Assembly (NCBI RefSeq): GCF_035594125.1
Contig: NC_087198.1
Location: 2,916,863 to 2,980,862, forward strand
Source of the DNA: Scylla paramamosain
Taxonomy: Eukaryota; Arthropoda; Malacostraca; Decapoda; Portunidae
Length of the DNA stretch: 64,000 bases
Reading direction: 5' to 3'
In this document: positions 41,022 to 59,078 of the stretch, one piece after another
Numbering within the stretch: the stretch's first letter is position 1
Layout of the letters: every line of letters starts with the position of its first letter
Program-made: the position numbers and the translations under genes
The notes under the pieces: generated by a model
What the model was told of the DNA's origin: nothing
The model's input: only the letters and a program-made list of their open reading frames with translations
Databases searched by the model: none

Positions 41022-41050
41022 AGGAGTAGTAGTAGTAGTGGTAGTAGTGG
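41022..41050. repeat. Short (TAG)n
   Basis: About nine GTA/GTG units just upstream (minus-strand sense) of the lamin-like rod exon. Confidence 0.85.
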
Positions 41051-41253
41051 TAGAGGGTGGGTGCAGCATAATTGCGGGCTCACAAAAACACAAAATTATC
41101 TCATCGTTTCATTACACTTTCTTATTCGTTTTTGTTTCAGCGGTGCATTTTTACCGCAGATTTTCTTTTCATCTGTATTTTCTTGCTTTTCTCTCACTTT
41201 CCATTTGTTTTCTTTAACTTGCTTTCTCCTTCGTCTTACTCTGGCCACCATTC

Positions 41254-41366
<113 letters not shown>

Positions 41367-41507
41367 AGAGAAAGGTGAAGGGATTTTTTTATTTTTTTTA
41401 TTTATTTATTTTTTTGTTAATGTGTCAGGGTACATGGTCTCAGTTTGGCAATGGAATGAATGGAGCAAGTTTTGATGACAACTTGATGTGGAGGAAAATT
41501 GTGTTTC

Positions 41508-41629
<122 letters not shown>

Positions 41630-41898
41630 GTAAGCACAATTTTTGTCCACGTGAAAAATAAAATAAATGATAAACGACCCATTACAAAGCCTCATTACTT
41701 AAACTCAGAAATCACAATGGACAGAAATGGTCTTTACGACGCCAGTACTTCACTCAGGTATTAAACACCAGTGACGCATCACTTTTCTCTCGCTTTCTTT
41801 TCTACACTACCAGCGTGACGCCCTCCACGCCCCTGCCACCCACGCCAACCACTTCACAAACTTTAGAAAAACTGACTCAAAACACAACTGCACTCGTC

Positions 41899-41901
<3 letters not shown>

Positions 41902-41968
<67 letters not shown>
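41902..41968. repeat. (GA)n followed by G-run
   Basis: 58 bp of AG and then about nine G. Confidence 0.95.
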
Positions 41969-42059
41969 ATTAATTGAGGGCAGAGAAAGAACGGGGGAGC
42001 GAAGGGTCAGCCAGAGATGTGCGCTTGGGATAGTGAAGGTGGTGGTAACAGGCAGCCCT

Positions 42060-42230
42060 CACAGCCCCTGCCACCACCACCACCACCAACCACCACCTTT
42101 CATCACCAATTGTTACCTTCAAGCTGCCATCGCATACGTCCTGCCTTCATTCCTTATTACGTTACAGGTATGACACCTGAATACTACTAATGGCGCCACC
42201 ACCACCACCACCACCACCACACCTGTCCAT
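42060..42230. repeat. Short (CCA)n runs
   Basis: CCA triplets at 42068-42102 and 42196-42221, with unique sequence between. Confidence 0.8.
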
Positions 42231-42295
42231 AAAACCAATATTTCCCTTTCATGTATTTTGTCTACGTAATGAAACGGCGGAGGGAAGCATCACGT

Positions 42296-42682
42296 AGACA
42301 GACAAACACAGATTGCTCTCTGCACCAGTCCTCCATCAACTGACTGACTGACTGACTGACTGACTGTGTGACTGAAAGACGGACAGACAGACAGATTGCT
42401 CTCTCCACCAGTCATCCATCAACAGACTGACTGACTGACTGTGTGATTGAAAGACGGACAGACAGACACATATTGGTCTCTCCACCATTCCTCCATCAAC
42501 TGACTGACTGACTGACTGTATGATTGAAAGACGGACAGACAGACAGACTGCTCTCTCCAGAAGTCATCCAACAACAGATTGGCTGATTGATTGAAAGACG
42601 GACAGACAGACACATATTGGTCTCTCCACCATTCCTTCATCAACAGACTGACTGACTGACTGAAAGACGGACAGACAGACAG
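42296..42682. repeat. Minisatellite of 67-77-bp units in two alternating types
   Basis: GAAAGACGGACAGACAGAC recurs at about 42374, 42449, 42526, 42593 and 42662. Each is preceded by (CTGA)n of variable length and followed either by an AGATTGCTCTCTCCACCAG-type or a CATATTGGTCTCTCCACCA-type segment. The order of types is A, A, B, A, B. The open frame across it is repeat-derived. Confidence 0.9.
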
Positions 42683-42794
42683 GTGGTGTACTCATATTTA
42701 TCTGCTCAGCTTCTCAACTTACTTAACTACAGCCTCAGTCATATAACATTCATCATCAGAGCCAGGAAATTTAAAATACTGCTTCATTTGCTGT

Positions 42795-42799
<5 letters not shown>

Positions 42800-42886
<87 letters not shown>
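42800..42886. repeat. (TC)n microsatellite
   Basis: 87 bp of TC with two CTTTCT interruptions near 42830. Confidence 0.97.
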
Positions 42887-42891
<5 letters not shown>

Positions 42892-43094
42892 ACGTCACAT
42901 CACACAGGTCATTATATTGATGAAATTGTTTAAATATGCACACATTTCCTAATAGAATTAATTTTCTATTGTAAGTTTACATAAATAGTCCAATAATAGT
43001 ATACAAAACCACAGATTACTACCTTTCATTACGTGTGGAGCTTCAATCTCAAATGAAAACCATTATACATTGACTCAAATAAGGCAACACTCAC

Positions 43095-43195
43095 CTGGGA
43101 CACGAGGAGCAGGGGAGGACAGGCAGGAAAAAGCGGGGAGAGGGTGGCGGGCAGGTTAGGAAGGGAGCGGGGAGGAAGGGAAGGGGAGAGAAGGC
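43095..43195 (-). other. Weak candidate exon
   Basis: The minus strand has acceptor CCTCCCTGTTTCAG and donor CCCAG/GTGAGT, both good. Two frames are open. The content is P/L/S-rich and unconvincing, so it may be untranslated or fortuitous. Confidence 0.25.
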
Positions 43196-43252
43196 CTGAA
43201 ACAGGGAGGTGAAACAAGCGAACGAGTGACTGCAATTTGCTGATTATAGGAG

Positions 43253-43276
43253 TACACACACACACACACACACACA

Positions 43277-43331
<55 letters not shown>
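43253..43331. repeat. (CA)n joined to (TC)n
   Basis: CA at 43253-43279 runs straight into TC at 43280-43331. Confidence 0.97.
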
Positions 43332-43334
<3 letters not shown>

Positions 43335-43349
43335 CCTGATAATCGTATC

Positions 43350-43700
43350 ACCGCCACCACCACCACTTCCACTCCGTCCGATAAACACCTTTTTACACCA
43401 CCACCACCACCGCTTAGCCCGCTCCGACTACGACCACCGCCACCTATCACCTCCACCACCACCACCATCGCAATCCTCAACCACACCCAACAACCACAAC
43501 ACCGTTGCGTCCGCTGCACCCACCACTGTCACACAACCACCACCATCCCCAACAACCACAACCACCTTTAACATAAGCCAGTCACGTTCACCACCACTAC
43601 CAACACCCTCTACAACCATTCCAACCATACCAAACACCACCACAACCACCACCTCAACCCAGTCACGTCCGCCATAGCCACCTCCACCTCCCCCTTCCAC
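43350..43700. repeat. CCA/CAAC-rich low complexity
   Basis: Irregular CCACCA, ACAACC and CCATC units for about 350 bp. Threonine/proline or glycine/valine-rich frames are artefacts. Confidence 0.75.
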
Positions 43701-44389
43701 CATCCTACTCTCCACATCTCTCTTCCACTATCCACTCCTCCCTATCCACCACCAGGCCATACTCACATCCACCTCTCCCTCCACACCGCTGTCCACCACA
43801 GCATGGCCACCAGGGACAGACGCAACACCGCTTCACCGCCGTAACACAACCGGGGACTCGTCACGTCAGCGGGCGCAGGGCGAATGGCTGAAGAGACGGC
43901 GAGGAGAGAGTATCACGTGACTTGAATACTTGGCGCTGATTGGTGAAGGCTGTGCTTAGGTAATTGTCACTAAGAACGGAGCCACTCTCGCAATACTACT
44001 TGTAATGATACAAAATAATAGAATCACGGTTATTATTACCAGTAGAAGACACTTACCAATACTCTGTGAGGCAAGAAGTAACGACAAATGAAGGATGCGT
44101 GAGCTTTACGAAGAATACGAAAGAAAACGGAAAAATAGAACGCTCTGATTGGCAGACGGGAAGCAGACCACCACCACAGCTCTCGTATTTATTGAGGCTT
44201 ATATAGACTTGAAATAGCGACTTGAGACTAATGAAATAACGTAATACATGTAGTGCGGGTGTTTTCATCAATGACAGACAGACTAATGCTACGAGATAAA
44301 GAAAAAAAAAAGATACATTAGTCACTGGGGGAATGTAGCAAGGCAGTCTTAGGTATCATGAATGCACTTGTTTTTCATGAAGCAAGGTT
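43701..44389. other. No gene recognised
   Basis: Moderately GC-rich to 43930, then A/T-rich. A TG/GTAAGT donor-like site lies on the minus strand at about 44053 at the end of an open frame (44325-44053), but that frame has no recognisable content. Confidence 0.35.
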
Positions 44390-44520
44390 ATGTGCTTGTA
44401 TTCTGAAAGGCTTTGCTCTCTCACTAGACTATTTTCAAAGGCCACAGAAATAATTACCCGGGTTTTCAAGACTGGTTCTCCCGTTGATGCTGTAGAGACC
44501 TTACCAGTCTGTAACTAGAA
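44390..44520 (+). repeat. Dispersed repeat, copy 2 (CTATTTTCARAGGCYACAGA family)
   Basis: Contains CTCTCTCACTAGACTATTTT, CAAAGGCCACAGAAATAATT and GGTTCTCCCGTTGATG in the same order as 12719-12815. Confidence 0.6.
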
Positions 44521-44588
44521 CCACATAAACACTCTTAAAACTCGTGTAATTTCATTTACAGCCTATTGAAAGTAGTCGGGATGCGGGC

Positions 44589-44627
44589 AGAAATGTTTCA
44601 CGATACGGTGTATCGTGAAACATTTCT
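44589..44627. repeat. Perfect hairpin, 18-bp arms, 3-base loop
   Basis: AGAAATGTTTCACGATAC (44589-44606) is exactly complementary to 44610-44627 around GGT. It follows the dispersed repeat. The loop is short enough for cruciform extrusion or a small RNA hairpin. Confidence 0.95.
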
Positions 44628-44690
44628 TTTGGCACTTTTGTTAGAAATACAGGCAGGGAATCTGCTTCATTAATTAGGGAGCCATCTTTA

Positions 44691-44720
44691 CACACACACA
44701 CACACACACACACTGTGTGT
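44691..44720. repeat. (CA)n meeting (GT)n
   Basis: About 12 CA units followed directly by GTGTGTG. Confidence 0.9.
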
Positions 44721-44929
44721 TACGTGTTCACTGTCTATCTATTCACTTCTACTAACAGTTTCCGAGCTCCAAGCAATCACCAGCTATTACTAAAAAGAAT
44801 AAAGTAAATAAAGAACTGTAGGGGAGGAGTCACTGTACACAAATGAGCGCCTATAAAGTAGCAGATGATAAAAAGAAAAATTATCTGACAGTGAAAGGAT
44901 TAAGCATTTAGGAGGCGCAGGTGCGAGGC

Positions 44930-45060
44930 GTTTACTATATATAACACCTCGACTTTCCCATGACTCGGTAACAAAGAGGAGCAGTCAGGCGGGTGGGCTG
45001 AAGGCGGCCACAGCCACAGCTGACCAGCTCGCCGCAGCCTCCGCCTCATTCCAGGTTAGA
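44930..45060 (+). promoter_or_regulatory. Possible promoter and first exon
   Basis: TATATATAA lies at about 44936-44944. A GCAGTCAGG initiator-like sequence follows at about 44983, then a GC-rich segment ending CATTCCAG/GTTAGACG at about 45055. The TATA-to-initiator distance is longer than usual and no downstream coding exon is recognised. Confidence 0.25.
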
Positions 45061-45092
45061 CGAGTGTTGTCTGTCGCACTGTGTATCTTTTC

Positions 45093-45430
45093 GTGGTGAC
45101 GTCACGGGCGGCGGCGCAACAAGGGGATGATTCCCCAGCAGGTATTGGCCGCTATCGAGTTTTCACGGAGCTGCAACAAAACGATGGCCAGAGCCGTGAG
45201 CTTTTCGATTTTTGCAGCCTGAAGTGAACTTGTGGCGGGATGGGAAACGTTTCACTCTAATGCACCTTTATTTTATACAAGTTTTTTTTTTTTTTTTCCA
45301 CATGCATGTTTATTCTACTGACTTGTCACACGCATGTTTACAATACTAACCGTCACTCTTGTTACACGCCAAACTCCACTGAGCCGCTGCGTGGAGTGAA
45401 GACACCAACACTGGCCAGCAGCACTCTCAT
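45093..45430. repeat. Diverged duplication, copy 1
   Basis: Pairs with 47255-47550 in direct orientation. Shared landmarks in order are GGCGGCGGCG, CAGGTATTGGC, a CAGTTT/GAGTTTTCAC region, TTTCAGCCTGAAGTGA-like sequence, and GTGGAGTGAAGACACCAACA. No transposase or terminal repeat is seen. Confidence 0.7.
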
Positions 45431-45624
45431 CACTCCTTTGGCTGCAGCCCTAATAGCAATCCTGGCCTGACCTGGCGTTCCTAGGTGTGTGTACGTGTGT
45501 TAATTAACGCCTATTCTTTACATATTACACTAACTAATCATAATTAACAATACAGATTATATAATCTAGGTTAAAATCATAATTATATCGAATATAATTA
45601 CAACCGATTCATGATTTCTGAGGT

Positions 45625-45700
45625 GGTCCATCGATTCCCAGAAACAGCCTCGCAACCATGGGCTTGGGAGCTAATCATCTCTGTGGCCTTTAAAAATGAT
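45625..45700 (-). repeat. Dispersed repeat, copy 3, inverted
   Basis: The minus strand reads TTTTTAAAGGCCACAGAGAT followed by GATTAGC, matching the core of the copies at 12719 and 44390. Confidence 0.5.
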
Positions 45701-46225
45701 GGTGGTGAAAGAGAAGAGGGTTTATGAATATGGTTCTTGAAGGATGTACCGTGCTTCATTTCCCGAGGCAGGAAAGGCTGACGGGGAGCACAGGAGTGAG
45801 GGGAGAGAGGGAAAGTTCCATTGTCTGTTGGTTTATCTTGCGAGGTCTAATTTCAGCTCCTCTCAGGATCATCTTATCACTGGTGGTATTTGTGGGTGGA
45901 CGCACGCAGCCTTCACATGGCCACGATAGGTAAGGCTGGCTGGCGACTGCACGGCTGCTTACAAAATTCCATGCGAGTAAATGATTCCCCACGAATATCT
46001 CACCCATGCAAAAAAATAAAGAAAGAAATGAATGAACGAATAATTAAGTAGAATAAAATACAAATATAAAAGAAAAGTAGAGCGAAATTATTTTTGGACG
46101 ACATCTTAAACGCGGAGTCTTAGTGGTGAAATTTAGCCTGGGGGAACTCATGACGTAGGTATGAATGAATGTATGTCTGAATCCTGTACTCTTAAATTAA
46201 AGGCTTCGTCATCTCATCAGGACTC

Positions 46226-46435
46226 TTAACCCTTCCACTGCGACACGAAGCAATTACCACCACCAAAAGTAGTGCCTGAAATCTTTATAAGCATCTACAA
46301 GAAGGGGATTAAAAAGAATAGATTTTGCAATTTGTACACAGTTTAAAGATTGCAGATGGCTGCAGAACAAGTAGAAATGTCTCAGAGTGATTAGTAATTG
46401 AGGAAAGGTGTACCAGATAGCAGTTAAAGGGTTAA
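46226..46435. mobile_element. piggyBac-type MITE, 202 bp, TTAA flanks
   Basis: TTAA (46226-46229) is followed by CCCTTCCACTGC; the right end is GCAGTTAAAGGG followed by TTAA (46432-46435). A TTAA target duplication with 5'-CCC termini is the hallmark of piggyBac elements. The interior has no coding capacity. The autonomous partner is not in the window. Confidence 0.75.
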
Positions 46436-46649
46436 AGGCTTCGATCTCTCACTAAGATGGCTAGTTAGGCTCGTGTACGTATTTTCTCACTCCTTGATAA
46501 AACTATCACCAGAATGATGATAATACCATTTTAAACTCCAATAACTTCACTAGAGACTGTCAAAATAAGCAGAAATAAAACATCACAACGATTATAAATG
46601 CGAATCTAGTATGTCTGTGCAGTAAACCTGACTATCTTTAACCTCCGCC

Positions 46650-46859
<210 letters not shown>

Positions 46860-47145
46860 GGACGTGGAGTAGTTATATAATGCAAGGGAATGATCTCTAA
46901 CAATTTCCAGAGGATGGTTGATAAGAATGCACCTGTGCTTCTGAAAGTATTGGTTTTCATATTAATATAGAACATTATTAGTATTTTTTTCATTGAGTTG
47001 TACTTTACTATAACATTGATTTCTTTTACCATTGTTAATATATTTTGTAATTATTGTGTGTGTCAATTGTTTCTTATAAGATGTATATGCCTCCGGATGA
47101 AAAAAAAGTCAATATTATCGTTATTACTTTTGTTTTCACCATCTT

Positions 47146-47164
47146 ACTCTTATTATTATTATTA

Positions 47165-47231
<67 letters not shown>
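47146..47231. repeat. (ATT)n trinucleotide repeat
   Basis: About 28 ATT units with one missing base near 47166. Confidence 0.95.
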
Positions 47232-47254
47232 TTACATTATAATGGTGCGTCCTG

Positions 47255-47550
47255 AGGCGTGGTGGCGTGAAGGGCGGCGGCGGCACGAGGTAATTTCACG
47301 GCAGGTATTGGCTGTTATCCAGTTTGCACTGAGCGTCCCTGGCTGGTGGTTTGTTTTCGATGTAACTGTTTGCCTTTGCTAGTGTTTCAGCCTGAAGTGA
47401 CCCAGTGATGTGATGAAAACCTTCCACTCTTTAACTAACGCTGCTTTCATTCTTCTATGCTTTTTTTATACGTGTCTTTATTTTATCAACTTTCAGAACT
47501 CTCTCCATGGAGTGAAGACACCAACACTGACCAGCCGCCAGTCACCAGCC
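47255..47550. repeat. Diverged duplication, copy 2
   Basis: Direct counterpart of 45093-45430 with the same ordered landmarks. The intervening 1.8 kb contains the piggyBac MITE and microsatellites. Confidence 0.7.
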
Positions 47551-48140
47551 ACGACAAACTCCTTATCTTTCTTCCATCACGAAAATATCCCATATTTTTT
47601 TTTCCACCTTTAAAGATTTTTCATCTGACTTGCACCACCAAAAAGTTTCCCATTAATCTTTTCCCGTCAACAGTTTACCATCACCGAGTTTCTCCGGCTT
47701 TCAAAACCCCGGCATTTCTTGGCACTGGTCTTCACACTGTCCACACACTTCAGGCGCCCTTCCCTCCACGCCTGACTACTCTGTCACATGTAAATATAAG
47801 GTGCCTTGATAAACAAGTTACATTTAAGATCATGATCTCGAATCGTGATGAATAACCAGGAAAGGTCGCTTGTTGCTCGCCGTTTCCTATTTACCAAGAG
47901 ATTACGAGATTCGGTAAAATTAATGCAGAACTTTCCAGTCTGCAAGTCTGTAATCCTGCAGGGCTGCAACAGGTGCCCCAGGGGAGGCGGGGGAACAGAC
48001 TCTCGTTTTCTTTGCCTGCCGTGCTGGAGAGGGAGGCAAGCGGGCGTCACTCCTCGAGGGATGAAAGGACACGTCTCTATTAACATGTCAATTTCTTGAG
48101 TGTAAGCGACGTGAGGAAATGCATCGATTTGAGTTAACGT
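47551..48140. other. No gene recognised
   Basis: A plus-strand frame at 47845-48099 (SLVARRFLFTKRLRDSVK...) is open but has no recognised domain. A GAG/GTAAGT donor-like site lies downstream at 48290-48297. Confidence 0.35.
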
Positions 48141-48145
48141 TTACG

Positions 48146-48176
<31 letters not shown>

Positions 48177-48177
48177 T

Positions 48178-48207
<30 letters not shown>
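48146..48207. repeat. (CA)n microsatellite
   Basis: 62 bp of CA interrupted by AGACACTC. Confidence 0.95.
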
Positions 48208-48210
<3 letters not shown>

Positions 48211-48551
48211 ACCTGGAACGTAAACCGGGTAAAATCTGTAGGAGGCAGTCACCACACCACGCGTCACCTCAGCGCCAACCATTGCACCGAGGTAAGTGGC
48301 CCCGCATCCACTCACTCTCTTCTGCCTTTAATTTGCTTCTGCCGAAAGTGTTCTTTGCTTTGTGAAACTTTATCGTTCGCACACTCCTTCATGTTCTTGT
48401 CACAAAAACGTAGAACTGGTGATACAAAAATATCGAGTTTGAGAAACAGAAATTACAGTCACTAGAAATACTGTGCGCGTCTCCCATGATTTCCATCTCT
48501 CTCGACACGTTGCATTCTTTCAATAATATTTTCAGAAGCTTTCCTTATTTT

Positions 48552-48553
<2 letters not shown>

Positions 48554-48591
<38 letters not shown>
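48554..48591. repeat. (ATG)n trinucleotide repeat
   Basis: About 12 ATG units. Confidence 0.95.
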
Positions 48592-48599
48592 CGCAGTTT

Positions 48600-49355
48600 T
48601 CATCAGCTTTACTCCCGATCTTCCACAACAGAAAGTTTCATTATACAATGGTTCTTTCATATTTTTCGATATTTTTACTTCCTGGAACACTGTGTTCTCT
48701 AGCCACACTTGTACTAATATTTTCCATCCTAGTTTTTCACACTATTGACCCGACCTTCCATTGCTAATCAAGAACACAGTGTCTAATGTTCATCAGTCCT
48801 GCATCAGTGCACTCCGCACTTCTCTCTTGTCTTGCTCATTTACACGTATTTTTGGCACCGTAGTTTTGTCCAGTCAACTTTGCCTTTGTCTTTTTCTGTT
48901 CATCGAGCCTGAGCCGAGACCCTTCATCCTGCAGGCAACATCCATGATCTTCTAAAACCCAGTCATTCTAGTTACCCCGCCAGGAGCTTTTCTGTACTGT
49001 GTTTCTCTGACGGAGCCTCATCCTTCTTAGTGCTGCTGTTCCTCCTTTCCTCTGAACTATTATTGATTACACGCGTGAGACCTTCCTGTCTGTACCTAAC
49101 ACATTAAAACTTTGGACAATAACAACATATTACACAACAATATGATCCTCGCACATTCAAGACAGAAAACTAGTACTGCTTTCTCTCCCCACTGAAAATA
49201 TTGCTTTTACCAACAATAATCAATAATCGTCCATCTTTCAGTCCTTAGAAAATAAAGATTTTTTTTTTTTCATGTCAGTTTTCATTATTCTGGTGGGTTG
49301 TGCCCCTCTGGTGGGTTGTGCCCCAAAGCTAGTAAAATAATCCCCAATTATTTTT
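48600..49355. other. No gene recognised
   Basis: Unique-looking sequence with a short direct repeat TCTGGTGGGTTGTGCCCC/TCTGGTGGGTTGTGCCCC-like pair near 49290-49325. No coding signal. Confidence 0.4.

Positions 49356-49361
<6 letters not shown>

Positions 49362-49441
<80 letters not shown>
49362..49441. repeat. (TC)n microsatellite
   Basis: 80 bp of TC. Confidence 0.97.
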
Positions 49442-49443
<2 letters not shown>

Positions 49444-49928
49444 TGTGTTAGCATATGTTAAGAGAGCTATTTTAGTTGAGTCATTTCGTAATACTTCACC
49501 ATTAATAAATTAAAAATTTTCTATCGTGTCCTTCTATCCTTCTGATTTAACACATTGAATTTTTTTTATTGCTAGGAAAATATTCTTTCTTGTCATTTAT
49601 CCTTCAACGGCAGCTGACTTGGATGGAATTTCATAATGTGTCGCTAGAATAATACCAAGTGGTGCCGTGCTGACAACCTGCCAAGCCAAATCAAGGCAAC
49701 TTTGCCCTCGACTCTTGCTTCACTTACATGGCTGAGGCACGATCGCTGCGATTTCTGAAGGTGACGTCACACCTTCCCGATTCTCTCACATCAGGCGCTG
49801 GAATTTATTCTGGAGTGTGAAGTTCTCGCCCACCTTTCATCTCATAACCGCCTTAGTCCCTGTGACACTCTCTCAGGGATGTAGAGGCACTACTCAGCCT
49901 CTGTGTGTGTTGTGATGCTGCCTCGCAC

Positions 49929-49930
<2 letters not shown>

Positions 49931-49986
<56 letters not shown>

Positions 49987-49988
49987 AC
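49931..49988. repeat. (CA)n microsatellite
   Basis: 58 bp of CA. Confidence 0.97.
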
Positions 49989-50315
49989 GTATGTATCGTG
50001 TTTGGATCTCTCGCAACAAATAAATAAATAAAATTCATTCCCCTACTGAAACAATCATCCTACGAAGAGATAAAACACAGACAAGCTCTTCCTCCAAGCT
50101 AAGTCCCTTTTCTTCCTGCCTCTCTCCCTCCCTCCCTGCCCTCGGTCTCAGCAGTGCCCAGGACAACAAGGCGGCAGTCAGCTCGAGCGGCTTATCCCTA
50201 AAAATCCCCCAGAGAGACATTGTCCTTAGGCGGGGCTCGGGACATGCCTCTCCTTGCTGTTGTGCCGCCCTGAGCGTGGGATTACAACGCACATCCAGAA
50301 ATGAAAACAACTCCT

Positions 50316-50321
<6 letters not shown>

Positions 50322-50397
<76 letters not shown>
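50322..50397. repeat. (TC)n microsatellite
   Basis: 76 bp of TC. It lies six bases beyond the donor of the candidate exon at 50405-50562. Confidence 0.97.
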
Positions 50398-50400
<3 letters not shown>

Positions 50401-50404
50401 TTAC

Positions 50405-50562
50405 TGAAAGTGACGCCGCGGTCCCTGAAATTCTGCGCGATGGTTTTGAGGGAGATCTTGAGTGAGTCCTTGTCCCTCGTGAAGCAGGGATGACAGGCGA
50501 GGCCTCGTCCAGGCCGTGCAGAACCAGGTGGTGAAGAAGAGCGCGTCGAACACCTCCCTCTG
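50405..50562 (-). pseudogene. Candidate host exon, two lamin-unrelated coding frames joined by a shift
   Basis: The minus strand has acceptor CATGGTTCCTGCAG and donor TTTCA/GTAAGT. The first part reads QREVFDALFFTTWFCTAW. The second part, in another frame, reads HPCFTRDKD, then SLKISLKTIAQNFRDRG and VTF up to the donor. Both look like real protein, so a one-base shift near 50480 probably separates them. The family is not recognised. Loss of frame suggests a pseudogene or an assembly error. Confidence 0.4.
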
Positions 50563-50664
50563 CTGCAGGAACCATGGGGAGGCAGGTGTTAGCGTTGAGT
50601 TATGGGCTTATGTGAAGGATGGTGATGTTTGTTCAGGGGATTGGTGGCACCGTAAAGGGGATGT

Positions 50665-50790
50665 GGGTGGTGATGGTGGTGGTGGTGGTAGTGGTGGTGG
50701 TGGTGAAGGGGGAGGAGGAAGAGAAGGAGAACAATAACAACAAAAACAACAACAAAAACAAGAGCTAGGAGGAGGAGGAGGAGGAGGAGG
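50665..50790. repeat. (TGG)n, (GGA)n and ACAACA-rich low complexity
   Basis: TGG units at 50665-50705, ACAACAA at 50732-50758 and GGA units at 50768-50790. Confidence 0.85.
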
Positions 50791-51214
50791 TCAAGGAGGA
50801 CGACAGTGACAAGGACAAGAATGAAAATGAAGGGACGAAGAAAACGGAGGCAAGGTGGTGATCTTAGCATACGTAATGTTGTGGGCTAAGTAATTTTTTA
50901 GATGACAAGAGGGACACTGAAGGAGCAGACCTGTTGAAAAGCTACGCAATGAAGGCACACAGGGAGAGATGTAAGTAAGAAAACATGCAATAAATTTCGA
51001 TCGGTTCATTAAACCTTCGCGTTCAAAAGCAGAATCTGGAATCTCAAACAGTTGCTTTATCAAACACACCAGCGCCAGAAACATCGCCTGCTGTGCTCGA
51101 TGACAAAAAAGTAAATATTGCAACTTTCAGACGTGAAGACGGGAAGGGAACGTCTGTTTTGTTTAGGATGCGATATGTCCTCAGGTTCGTGGACAGAACA
51201 TATAATAACTGTAG

Positions 51215-52205
<991 letters not shown>

Positions 52206-52210
52206 TCTGT

Positions 52211-52561
<351 letters not shown>

Positions 52562-52804
52562 AGCCTCTACTGTGACAGTATTATTTCGTGCTCATCAATA
52601 TAAAACCCAAGTAACGAGTGTGCAAGCCGTGTGTCGTGTCAAGGCTGCCAACCCTACCGGCGGCACACTCACAAACCCGAACTCGTGACTCATGCATGAC
52701 AGATAAGTCCCCGGGGCCTGCTTGAGTTGCGGATGAGGCTCTTGGTGCTCGAGGATCCTGGTTCGGGAAGCAGTTTGGAAATGTTTACCTTTTCCAATGA
52801 GATA

Positions 52805-53190
52805 TACGACAATTCCCAGCACTAAGAGGAATGCAATCTTGATAAGGATAGACAGGAAAGAAAAATGTGAATGAAAAGATTTAATTTAGCAATTTCCAAC
52901 AGTAACAATGATTCGATTTAGTAATTCCCAGCAATGATTAGATTTAGTAGTCATGAGATTAGATTTAGTAATTTCAAACAATGATGAGATTTACCAATTC
53001 CCAGCAATAAGAACAAGTATATTTTTTTATAAACATAAACAAGAAGCAGAAAAAATGAAATAAGAGATTGGATTTAGCAGTTTCTATTCTATTTATCACT
53101 CAGTTCCCAGGAATAAAAACAATGAAATCTTTATAAACATAGACAAGAAAGAGAAAAGGGAAATTAAAAAGATTATATTATGTACTAATT
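52805..53190. repeat. Diverged tandem repeat
   Basis: A block with AATTCCCAGCAATAAGAAC-like, TTTATAAACATAGACAAGAA-like and GATTTAGCAATTTC-like parts occurs near 52811, 52993 and 53105, with shorter GATTTAGTAATTCCCAGCAA units between. Confidence 0.7.
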
Positions 53191-53564
53191 TCTAGGCAGT
53201 GCAATGCTTGGAGGTGGCTGTGGAGCAAGAAGGAATGTGTCAGTGTGTTTAGTCAAGAAGGGGGATCATCAACAACAGCAGAGCAAGTTTTAATGAAGCG
53301 GCTTCATCATCAACACTTGCCTACCTGTAAAAATGCTTTGATGTCTACATATTGGGTATTTGTTGTAATTGTAATTGTTTTTGTATCTATGTTTATAATG
53401 ATTATAGTTATCTCTCCGTCAATTATTTTTTTCTCTCTTTAATGTTATAATGTATATGCTTCTTGTGCGACTCAAACATTATCACTCATTAATATTGCTG
53501 TTGTTATAATCATTGACATCATCATTGTCGCTTTTCCTCCTCCTCCTTAACCTTGCTATCACCA

Positions 53565-53645
53565 TCACCACCACTACTACTACCACTACTACTACTATTA
53601 CTACTACTACTACTACTACTGTTTCTATTACTACTACTACTACTA
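53565..53645. repeat. (CTA)n trinucleotide repeat
   Basis: About 25 CTA units with CCA and TTA variants. Confidence 0.9.
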
Positions 53646-58728
<5,083 letters not shown>

Positions 58729-58789
58729 ATGGCCCTGGAGAGTTTCACGTCTTCCCTCCATGCCAGCGCCACACGACAGCAGGCGTCAG
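58729..58789 (+). other. Possible first coding exon
   Basis: ATG in good context (TATCATGG) opens 20 codons, MALESFTSSLHASATRQQAS, ending at CAG/GTGAGT. Only the ATG and the donor support it. No downstream plus-strand exon is recognised. Confidence 0.3.
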
Positions 58790-59078
58790 GTGAGTTACTG
58801 TTTGTTCCTCCCTGGCTCACTAATTTAAGGTGTGTCCACACTATCGAGCATGCTCGACGGGCAAACAGAGATACCAGATCCCGTTCCAATACAATAGGAA
58901 GGAGGTTGAGTGGCAGGCACGAAGGTGACGTCAGAAGCGAGGAGACTGGGGGCAAACTAGCGGGCAAATGTCTGTGAGTTTGCAGGAAACCCCAGAAACT
59001 GTTTCGAGTGGTATGATGCGAAACACTAAATGTGTCCTCGTAATTAAGTAGGAATCTATCTCGCATTCAAAGTGTTCT

